Below are positions 1 to 6,303 of a stretch of DNA of 6,303 bases, piece after piece (position 1 is the stretch's first letter; every line of letters starts with the position of its first letter). The notes under the pieces are model-generated. The model ran no database searches, was not told where the DNA came from, and saw only the letters and a list, made by a program, of their open reading frames with translations. The stretch lies in assembly GCA_943355085.1 (NCBI GenBank), contig CALREC010000041.1, forward strand, positions 1 through 6,303, written 5' to 3'. This DNA comes from Candidatus Altimarinota bacterium (GTDB lineage: Bacteria > Patescibacteriota > Gracilibacteria > BD1-5 > UBA2023). The position numbers and the translations under genes were made by a program.

Positions 1-1461
1 CACATCACCAAAAACATTTTTTCTAATCTCGAAAAAGAAAATAGAACTATTATTACCGAGATAAATGGAAAAAGTATCTCGAGTTCTGATTTTAAGAATA
101 ACATTGTTAATGTTGCGAAAAACTTGAGTGACTTCTGACTCTGAAAAACTGATAAGATTGGAATCTTCATCAGAGACAACATTACTTTCTGAAACATAAT
201 CATTTCATCAATTCTTTGTGGAGCCCAAGTAATCCTCCTCGATCCAGGAATGTGAAAAAAAATATTACTTGAAAAAATCAATGCCTCCAAAGTAACCCAT
301 ATTTTTATCGAGTGAATCTTATATGATTATCTTTTCCTGAGGCATTCAGAGATATTCAGTATGAATATCGTGTTTATTATTGAGTGATGGAGTTTGTTTG
401 GTAGAAAACATAAAAAATGCAGACAGCTACTCAAAAGCAATGACTCAAGTATTGATTTTGTAGATGCAGATGAGAACAATGATTGCATTACTGTATTTAC
501 TTGAGGAACAACAGGGAAGCCTCAGTGAGTCATTCACTCTCTTGCATCTATTTTTGCAATGCTTTCCAAGATTAAATATTTTATCGGTGATACCAAGATC
601 TTTTATGCGGACATGCCACATTTTCTGCTGTTATGACTCCTTGTCGACGCGCATATTATCTCTGGTTCATACAATATAAAACCAAGAAAACTTACATTCA
701 TTCTTGAAAAATATAAGATTGATACGTATTTCTGCCCGCCGTACAAATACAATTATTTTATAGAAAATAACTTAAAAGTTCCAAATACTCTCACAAATAT
801 ACTTCTTGGATCAGCTCCGATATACACTTGATTTTTAGAAAAGCTGTTGCCTCTTCTAGATGAACAACAAAAAGTCACTTGTATCTATGGAATGACCGAA
901 ATGCTCCCGATTGCGTATATAGATGGAAGAGAAAAAGTTGCCACCAAAGTTGATGGAGATTTACTCTGAAATATTGTCGATGACATTGGTTATGAAATTA
1001 TTGATAACGAACTTCAAGTTCATGGTCCACATGGGATGAAACACTATTTATGATTCGAAACAAAATCATCTATTGAAACATGAGATTTGGTACGCATTCA
1101 CCATAACAAGCTTGTTATGATCGGGAGAAAAAAAGATATGATTATCCGAAAAGAGTACAATATCTATCCTTGAGTATACGAACCAATTATCTGCCAAATT
1201 CCATGAGTATTTCATTGTGCTCTAGTATGAATGTATGATGAAAAACTCAATGATGAAAAAATCATTTTATTTGTAGAAATGTGATATTCTCATAAAAAAT
1301 ATAATCGAAATTATATCATGACGCAACTGAGATCATGAGAATATTCGATTGATAAGTATGCACTTCCTGATGAAATCATTTTTTGCATACTTCCAAGGAT
1401 ATGAAGGCAAAATAAGATAGACAAAATAGCATTGAGAGATTCTCTGAAGTCAATATTCTAA
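1..1461 (+). CDS. OleC-like acyl-adenylate-forming enzyme (fatty acid CoA ligase family), 5' partial, code 25
   Basis: 486 codons are visible, in frame from the first base to TAA, with 19 in-frame UGA read as Gly. The ANL-superfamily motifs appear in order (numbered from the window start): P-loop TGGTTGKPQGV at 167-177, YGMTE at 296-300, TGD at 360-362, GRKKD at 375-379, and the C-terminal NKIDK at 471-475, where K472 is the expected catalytic lysine. G168 and G176 of the P-loop and G361 of TGD are UGA codons. The enzyme should activate a carboxylate with ATP to an acyl-adenylate. DPGMG at 81-85 and TEMLP after the YGMTE start are features I recall from OleC, which turns beta-hydroxy acids into beta-lactones; the OleD-like gene behind it supports that. 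A plain fatty acyl-CoA or acyl-ACP ligase remains possible. Probably 10-20 N-terminal residues are missing. The next gene starts 41 bases downstream, probably in the same operon. Confidence 0.88.
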
Positions 1462-1502
1462 GAATTCTAGAAAAATGAAATTTATTACTATTCAGCTATA
1501 AT

Positions 1503-2351
1503 ATGAAAATAGCCATTACCTGATCAAACGGATTTGTATGAAGTCACGCAGTAAAATATTTCTCACAAAAAAACGAAATCATAGCATTTCAAAGACAAAA
1601 ATACCAAATTCAAAATAACATCACTTACAAAAAATGGGACCTACGCGATGCGTACAACGATTCTTTCGATTCTGATTTATTTATCCATGCTGCGGCCGAT
1701 ACTGGATATGAGAAATCAAAACAAGAAATGATGGAACAAAATGTCATTTCAAATAAAAATGTACTAGATATCGTAAATAATTCTCATTGTAAACATTTTA
1801 TTTATATTTCGAGTTCTTCAGTATACCAATGACTTTCTTGATGTATTGACGAAAGTGTAGAGATTGACGAAAATAATCTGGAAAATTCATATAGCTATAG
1901 TAAGTATTTGGCTGAAAAATATATTAAAGAAAATTTGAAAAAAGATATTAAACTTACTATTTTGAGACCAAGAGCCATTTATGGAATTTGAGACAGGGTT
2001 TTAGAACCAAATATTTTAAAGCATCAATTGTTTTGAAGACTCATATTACTCTGAAATGGGCAAAATATTACCTCACTCACATCGATTGATCATTTTATTC
2101 ACACTATAGATCTCGTCATAAAAAAACAAACTTCCAATTTTGAGATATTTAATGTCAGCGACCTAGTAACTAAGAATATGGAAGAAAACTATAGAGAAAT
2201 CGTTCGAAAATATCGGCTCAAATGAATAATCAAGATTCCAATTTGGATTTTGAAAGTATTTAAATGTTTGAATAGAAATAAAATAAGCTATCTTATTGAT
2301 AATTTTGAAAAAGATAAGATACTCAATCTTTGAAAGATACAGTCTATCTAG
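1503..2351 (+). CDS. OleD / 3-beta-HSD-like NAD(P)-dependent extended SDR, probably C-terminally truncated, code 25
   Basis: 282 codons from ATG to TAG, with nine in-frame UGA (Gly). The N-terminus is a Rossmann beta-alpha-beta start with GSNGFVG at 7-13; two of its three key glycines (G7, G13) are UGA. SSSSVY at 103-108 supplies the catalytic serine region, and Y130-x3-K134 is the YxxxK active site. LRPRAIYG at 154-161, followed by GD, is characteristic of extended SDRs of the 3-beta-HSD/epimerase type. In OleD this fold reduces 2-alkyl-3-ketoalkanoic acids; the OleC-like gene just upstream makes that attractive, but a sugar epimerase/dehydratase is not excluded. Family members usually continue for about 30-40 residues past the last recognisable segment (LGY-x-P region). 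Here the protein stops after KILNLGKIQSI, and another gene's tail follows at once. There is no Shine-Dalgarno motif before the ATG; the upstream sequence is A/T rich. Confidence 0.85.
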
Positions 2352-2552
2352 ATCCAGGAGCAAAATGGTGAAGTAAAGATTGTGCTTTTTGGTATTCGGG
2401 ATATAGTACTTGAAGAAGTGCAGGCATACTTACGACAAAACGGAGCCAGCAACCTTGTGAGGATTTCAGAAGTGCGTGTTATTGAAACAATTCCTGTACT
2501 TGGAACTGGGAAGATTGACTATAAGGTGCTGAAGGGGATGATAGAGATCTAG
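2352..2552 (+). pseudogene. 3' remnant of an acyl-ACP synthetase (Aas-type AMP-binding enzyme)
   Basis: 66 codons directly follow, in the same frame, the TAG that ends the SDR gene, and close with TAG at 2550-2552. The peptide has the hallmark tail of acyl-ACP synthetases / 2-acylglycerophosphoethanolamine acyltransferases: ISEVRVIETIPVLGTGKIDY, in which LGTGKIDY is the A10 motif with the catalytic lysine. The preceding part (FGIRDIVLEEVQAYLRQNG) fits the last alpha/beta subdomain. Everything upstream (acyltransferase part, P-loop, YGxTE) is missing, and no in-frame ATG lies near the beginning, so it is best read as a decayed end and not a small gene. It contains no UGA: its five glycines are all GGN. 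Its base composition is richer than the genes to the left (26 G+C of 60 at 2401-2460). Translation by readthrough of the TAG would append it to the SDR, but nothing shows that this happens. Confidence 0.8.
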
Positions 2553-2590
2553 AGTCTTTTTAGAATTATATTGTCTTTGAAATTTATAGA

Positions 2591-2600
2591 CTATAATCGT
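2591..2600 (+). repeat. Upstream half-site copy of the palindrome core
   Basis: CTATAATCGT repeats the core found at 2630-2639 (TTATAATCGT) with nine of ten bases identical. It lies in the 113-base gap between the synthetase remnant and the ATPase gene. It may be a second contact site for the same regulator, or a degenerate copy. Its TATAAT could also serve as an alternative -10 box. Confidence 0.4.
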
Positions 2601-2608
2601 AATAACTT

Positions 2609-2636
2609 TTGATTTTGTGAAAATAACGATTATAAT
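2609..2636 (+). promoter_or_regulatory. Predicted sigma70-type promoter of the ATPase gene
   Basis: TTGATT at 2609-2614 (four of six matches to TTGACA), a 16-base spacer and a perfect TATAAT at 2631-2636 would place transcription start at about 2643-2645, giving a leader of roughly 22 bases before the ATG at 2666. The -10 hexamer lies inside the perfect palindrome 2623-2642, so a dimeric regulator bound there would block RNA polymerase. A second TATAAT at 2592-2597 has only a poor -35 candidate (TTGTCT at 2571-2576, spacer 15). The prediction rests on sequence match only. Confidence 0.5.
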
Positions 2637-2642
2637 CGTTAT
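2623..2642. repeat. Perfect 20-bp palindrome, operator-like
   Basis: ATAACGATTATAATCGTTAT equals its own reverse complement over all 20 bases and ends 23 bases before the ATPase start codon. It overlaps the predicted -10 box. The core TATAATCGT is repeated directly at 2592-2600, about 39 bases upstream, in the context CTATAATCGTAAT. A symmetrical site plus a half-site copy in front of a single gene suggests a binding site for a dimeric DNA-binding protein. The downstream ATPase itself has a winged-helix region, so autoregulation is possible but unproven. A transcription terminator is unlikely because the stem is A/T rich and no T-run follows. Confidence 0.6.
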
Positions 2643-2665
2643 AAATAATCATTTAAAAAAATATC

Positions 2666-3868
2666 ATGGAGACTATAATCCGCAAAGAGTATCTGGATAG
2701 GATCAAAAAGTATATTGATGCACCAGTTATAAAGGTGATCATCGGGGCGAGAAGAGTAGGGAAGACATATTTCATGAAACAGATTATGGATGTACTCAAA
2801 CAGAGTACGGCGGATGAAAATATGCTCTTCATAAACAAAGAAGATTTGGCGTGGGAATTTATCACGGATTATACTGTTTTGCACCAGTATATTCAAGATT
2901 ATTTCGGAAAAACTTCTGGAAAAAGATATATTTTCATAGATGAGATACAAGATATCTCACTTTGGGAAAACTGTATTCGGAGCCTTCATTCTGAGGAAAT
3001 ATATGACATCTATATAAGTGGCTCGAATTCTCGTCTTCTCTCCTCGGAGCTATCAACATACCTAACGGGGAGATTTATCGAATTTAGAATATATCCTCTC
3101 TGTTTTAGAGAGTTTCTCATCTTTCGGGGAAATGACAATAGCAAAGAGGAGTTTGAAAATTATATGAAATATGGGTGACTTCCTGCCATTCACAAGATGA
3201 ACTTCGAGGATGAGATCATATATAGTTACCTCGGGTGAGTATTTTCGACCATTATATTCAAAGATATTATCAGTCGATACAATATTCGTAATTCGGGATT
3301 ATTGCTCGATATTATGAAATTCTTATCAGACAATATCGGCAATATATTTTCTGCGAAAAAAATTTCTGACTATCTGAAGAATCAGAAGATCCCAATATCT
3401 GTTGATTCCCTCAGAGAATACCTGCAATATTTTGAAAATACCTTTTTGCTCGCAAAAGTTCACAGATTTGATATTAGGGGGAAAAATCTTCTTGAGATAT
3501 ATGAAAAATACTATCTCGGGGATATCGGATTTCGGAGCTACCTACTCGGATTTAGACAAAATAACATCGGACAAGTACTGGAAAATATCGTATACAACGA
3601 GCTTCTTGTCAGATGATACTCCGTGCAAATCGGAAAAATCTGAGACCTGGAGATTGACTTTATCGCAGAGAAAAATGGAGAACGAAAATATTTTCAAGTC
3701 ACCTATCTTCTCTCTCATCCTGAGGTGGTAGATAGGGAGTTCAAACCACTTACAAAAGTGAATGATAATTATGAAAAAGTGGTACTTTCTATGGATGAAT
3801 ATTTTACTAAAGATATCGAGTGAATAAAGAGACTTCATTTAGTGGATTGGTTGCTTGAAGGTGGTTAA
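2666..3868 (+). CDS. AAA_14 / DUF4143 ATPase, code 25
   Basis: 400 codons from ATG to TAA; the standard code would cut it at residue 170. Walker A is GARRVGKT at 27-34, Walker B is YIFIDEIQD at 88-96, and SGSNSRLL at 118-125 is the sensor region typical of this family, followed by LTGR (133-136). YGGLP around G171 (UGA) is the family's conserved GG-x-P turn. A winged-helix-like segment spans about 213-265. The DUF4143 C-terminal part carries GQVLEN at 302-307, YNEL at 310-313, and a nuclease-like E329-x-D331 with Q344-V345, resembling a PD-(D/E)XK core in which the usual E-x-K is QVT, as often in this family. Five glycines are UGA (171, 191, 317, 326, 386). The family is abundant in archaea and candidate phyla bacteria, often as a mobile accessory gene. 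Its cellular role is not established. Confidence 0.9.
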
Positions 3869-3906
3869 GATACTCAAGGGGATGATCGTGTAGATTTTAT
3901 ATTGCG

Positions 3907-3912
3907 TATAAT
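3907..3912 (+). promoter_or_regulatory. Possible -10 box close to the DUF3800 start
   Basis: A perfect TATAAT ends 11 bases before the ATG at 3924. If it is used, transcription would begin about four to six bases before the start codon and give a nearly leaderless message. No convincing -35 element lies 16-18 bases upstream (GATCGT at 3884-3889). In A/T-rich DNA such a hexamer arises easily by chance. Confidence 0.25.
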
Positions 3913-3923
3913 TATTCTATAAA

Positions 3924-4559
3924 ATGCATGTATTTATCGATGAAAGTGGAGATAGTGGGTTTAAGTTCGAAAAATGCTCGAGTCGTTTTTTTACTGTGGC
4001 AATGGTGGTCTTCAATGATAGCGATGAAGCTGAGGCTTGTGACCAAAGGATACAGCTCCTAAAAAAAGAGCTTTGATTCGGTGATAATCATGAATTTCAT
4101 TTTGTAAATACTTCCCTGAGAATTCGAGAAGCTTTCTTTAAGGCTGTCGTCCCATACAGTTTTTTCTATTATTGCTTTGTTCTTAATAAGGAGCTTCTCT
4201 GGGGGGATGGATTCAAGAATAAAGAAAGTTTTTATAAATATACAACTTCCCTCCTTTTTGAAAATGCAAAAGATAAACTTTCGGATGCTGAGATTTATAT
4301 CGACGGGAGTGGGGATCTGACTTTTCGGCGGTCACTTGCCAAGTATCTCAAGGGGAAAATGAATGATGGTGATATACGGAGGATTAAATCAGTAAAAATG
4401 ATACCCTCTCATAAAATGAACCTCATCCAACTTGCCGATTTCGTTGCCTCGGGGACCAATCGAAAATACATGAAAAAAGATGATAAAGATATTTCGATCT
4501 CTATCATCTCGCATCGGAAGATTTATGTGCAGGTTTGGCCGAAGCCTCTTTGAGAATAA
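3924..4559 (+). CDS. DUF3800 domain protein, code 25
   Basis: 211 codons from ATG to TAA. The N-terminus FIDESGDSGF (4-13) is the DUF3800 signature, so ATG 3924 is the natural start. Further conserved acidic or polar spots are HEFHF at 56-60, EIYIDGSGD at 123-131 (D127), and QLADFVAS at 169-176 (D172). The protein ends with the usual short basic and tryptophan-containing tail (RKIYVQVWPKP). UGA codes for G51 and G210, the latter two codons before the stop. The spaced aspartates suggest a metal-dependent, RNase H-like nuclease fold, but that is inference and no activity is known to me for this family. DUF3800 genes are frequent in prophages and genomic islands. The gap to the ATPase is 55 bases, so the pair may have moved together. 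Confidence 0.87.
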
Positions 4560-4757
4560 TAGGAAAATCCCACCCTATCCAAATATATGTGGAACGCGCA
4601 CATCCATAAAGGCGACAGTTCGGGTGAGATTCAATTCCATAGCCTAAATATATCTTATTTTGTATTAAAAGCAAATCAATTCACTTGATAAATCACTGCA
4701 ATGCTCACCTTTACCCTTAAATAAAGCAAATTTAATTTTCATAAACTATTTCCCTCT
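4560..4757. other. Non-coding gap between DUF3800 and the transporter
   Basis: 198 bases without a credible coding frame on either strand. It shows no strong hairpin with a T-run, no tRNA fold and no clear repeat. It becomes A/T rich toward the transporter start and probably contains the transporter operon's promoter, but I cannot point to a convincing -35/-10 pair. The base before the ATG is preceded by CCCTC, not a Shine-Dalgarno motif. Confidence 0.5.
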
Positions 4758-5975
4758 ATGAAATCCTACAAAAATCTCGTCGTATTTCTCTTGTTGGTGG
4801 TCCTCTGGTCTGCGGTTCTTGGGATATTTAAGTACTTTCTCTGGTCTGCTACGAGTTCTGGTCTCCATATGAGTCTTGAAACCATTGCAGGGTATATAAG
4901 TATCGGAGGGATATTTGCCTATCTTTTTGGCGGAGCACTCGCGTATACTTTTCAGGTGCGTAGTCTCCTGGTATCCTCCTCTCTTCTCGCGATCATCGTC
5001 AGTATGATTGGCCTCTGGACTGGTTTTCAGTCAGCGCTTGTGATGCCAGTGGTGGTCATAATCTTTGGATATTGTTATGGCCTCTGGTCGGCGATGCGCA
5101 ATATGCTCATCTCGGTTGAGATTGAGCGCACGGGTCTCTCTGACACGCTCGTGACAGGACTGGTCACGATTGCTTTTACGGTCGCGATAATCGGGGGCTC
5201 CATCGGCGGAGGCAAGGTATATGAAGTATTTGGAGTATTTGGCATCTATCTCCTCATGGGCATACTTCTCATCGCTTGAGTACTGGCTCTCTTTCTTGAG
5301 TATGAGAAGTACGACTGGAAGGCTTTTTTTGATAAAGGTATGTATCGCATAGCACAGGAAAAGCGTGCAATACTCGGGAATTCATTTCGTAAATTTCTCC
5401 CACAGATTCGCATCATCCTGAGCCGATATCTGGTCCTCATGATAGTTCCTGCGGTGATTCTCACTATCTCTACCATCCTCTCACAAAAATCGGTGGCGGT
5501 CAGCGTAGATATGTTCCAGAAAGCCCCTTCAGAGGGATCTCTCATGCTCCTCTATGCAGCGGTAGGTGCCATACTTGGCAATATAGTGACCCTGAAGGCA
5601 ACGGCACATCGCTGGACATATTTTGCTCTCGGCATCGGTATGTATGCGCTCCTCGCTTTTGCCTATCCTTTTCTCCTTGGCTCTTACATGATTATTATCG
5701 TAATGACTTTTGTTGCTGGTATACTCTTTGGTGTCACTATCAATCTGACTGAGGGGTACCTCTTTTATAGATTCGCTCAAGATGATTATAAAGAATACGG
5801 TGCTGCGGTGTATGGGATGATTCTCAGCGTGATTATTTTTATCATGATGTTTGCGGTCGATGTCCTCCAAAAATACGTCGGATTTATTTCCGTATTTGTA
5901 TTTCTCTCGGCCCTGCTTGCGATAGTATGAATACTCATGGTCCGAGACGCGCAGAAAAACTGGTTACAAAAATAA
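4758..5975 (+). CDS. MFS transporter, LplT-like (lysophospholipid transporter family), code 25
   Basis: 405 codons from ATG to TAA. The standard code would break it at G174 (UGA 5277) and again at G391 (UGA 5928). About 12 hydrophobic segments are visible, near residues 7-28, 41-62, 69-90, 94-115, 134-155, 158-180, 222-245, 264-285, 289-308, 310-332, 347-370 and 374-397, with a basic cytoplasmic loop (about 181-220) between the two six-helix halves. This is the MFS plan. The stretch after helix 4 (YGLWSAMRNMLISVE) and the Gly-rich end of helix 5 resemble the corresponding region of LplT, which flips lysophospholipids inward for re-acylation by Aas. An Aas-type remnant 2.2 kb upstream and the phosphopantetheinyl transferase directly behind fit that reading, but substrate cannot be fixed from sequence. 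Only two of 37 glycines are UGA, and G+C is high for the window (30 of 60 at 5041-5100). Confidence 0.85.
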
Positions 5976-5976
5976 T

Positions 5977-6303
5977 ATGCCCTACTTTTCCTCTAGTATT
6001 GCACATGATCTTATCACACTCGCGGAATCGTATTTTCCTGCGGAGTATATTTGTGTCGTGAAAAAGAAGCACACATATGAGCAGAGTCTTGTCGGGCGTT
6101 ACTTGGTGAGTAAAATAGTTGAGGAACACTGGGGTATTTCCCATTTTCTTCCACGCGTAGAGAGCGATGGAAAGCCTCTTTCCGAATCCGGTATCTCCTG
6201 GAGTATCTCTCATGCGGGAGACCATGTCTTTGTGTGAGTTTCTGCGAGTCCTATCGGCGTCGATATCGAAGTGATTCGCCCAAGAGACGAGTCTCTGCTT
6301 GGC
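5977..6303 (+). CDS. 4'-phosphopantetheinyl transferase (Sfp/AcpT superfamily), 3' partial, code 25
   Basis: 109 codons to the window end, starting one base after the transporter's TAA, so the two are almost surely co-transcribed. The family motifs are plain: GKP at 65-67, SWSISHAG at 74-81 (S78, H79), and PIGVDIE at 92-98, where D96 and E98 are the magnesium ligands. G87, between the second and third motifs, is UGA; the standard code would end the protein at residue 86, just before the metal site. The enzyme moves the phosphopantetheine arm of CoA onto a serine of acyl carrier protein (or another carrier), giving the holo form needed for acyl transfer. The second half, including the W/F-KE-x-x-x-K motif, is beyond the window. 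Its position next to a transporter with LplT features suggests a role in ACP-dependent lipid handling. Confidence 0.9.

Noticed and set aside
241..249. GATCCAGGA repeated at 2351-2359, at the truncation joint
   Set aside because: Nine bases can recur by chance in 6.3 kb, flanks differ, and the two copies are read in different frames of unrelated positions; not enough to call a recombination target.
464..679. 71-codon plus-strand frame
   Set aside because: It lies out of frame inside the adenylating enzyme, whose P-loop motif crosses the same bases; no family features of its own.
1456..1472. TTCTA...TAGAA inverted repeat at the end of the first gene, as a terminator
   Set aside because: The stem is only five A/T-rich pairs and no T-run follows; the downstream gene is close enough to be read through.
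1497..1502. TATAAT immediately before the SDR start codon
   Set aside because: A -10 box here would start transcription inside the coding sequence, after the ATG; the short gap to the upstream gene also favours co-transcription.
3172..3304. Apparent stop and second short gene in the middle of the ATPase, as if it were a pseudogene with a split C-terminus
   Set aside because: The UGAs at 3176 and 3236 fall on glycine positions, and the frame continues without a shift to TAA 3866 through conserved DUF4143 motifs. It is one intact gene under code 25.
4617..4640. GTTCGGGTGAGATTC stretch resembling a tRNA T-arm
   Set aside because: No flanking stem pairs, no anticodon arm and no acceptor stem can be built around it.
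5246..6225. Several long minus-strand open frames opposite the transporter and transferase
   Set aside because: They are low-complexity mirrors of membrane-protein codons, contain no recognisable motifs and overlap well-supported plus-strand genes.

Overview
The window reads coherently only under genetic code 25, in which UGA encodes glycine and only UAA and UAG stop. With that reading, every stretch that looks broken under the standard code becomes a full protein with family motifs. The recoded glycines fall on conserved positions: the adenylation P-loop, the dinucleotide-binding GxxGxxG loop, and the GGxP motif of a DUF4143-type ATPase. This code is known from Gracilibacteria (BD1-5) and Absconditabacteria (SR1), which belong to the candidate phyla radiation. 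The organism is therefore very probably one of these; the sequence alone does not say which. All genes lie on the plus strand.

Layout: (1) 1-1461, an acyl-adenylating enzyme that most resembles the OleC / fatty acid CoA ligase family and lacks its first residues at the window edge. (2) 1503-2351, an extended short-chain dehydrogenase of the OleD / 3-beta-HSD / epimerase type, apparently cut short at its C-terminus. (3) 2352-2552, in the same frame directly behind the TAG of gene 2, the last 66 codons of a second adenylating enzyme (acyl-ACP synthetase, Aas type) with no 5' part. (4) 2553-2665, a promoter-like region with a perfect 20-bp palindrome. (5) 2666-3868, an AAA_14/DUF4143 ATPase. (6) 3924-4559, a DUF3800 protein. 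(7) 4560-4757, a non-coding stretch. (8) 4758-5975, a 12-helix MFS transporter with LplT-like features. (9) 5977-6303, the N-terminal part of an Sfp-type 4'-phosphopantetheinyl transferase that runs off the window, one base after the transporter stop.

The genes point to acyl-chain handling. A phosphopantetheinyl transferase makes holo-ACP, an Aas-type acyl-ACP synthetase would load it with scavenged fatty acid, and LplT-type transporters bring lysophospholipids across the membrane for re-acylation. Here the Aas-type gene is only a remnant, and an ATPase/DUF3800 pair that looks like accessory cargo lies between it and the transporter. The OleC/OleD-like pair on the left is strongly AT-rich and writes more than half of its glycines as UGA, against about one in nine for the rest. 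The left block therefore probably has a different history, and its right border coincides with the two truncated genes at about 2349-2352. The most interesting points are this junction, the sharp change in UGA use across it, the OleCD-like pair in a reduced bacterium, and the palindrome over the ATPase promoter.
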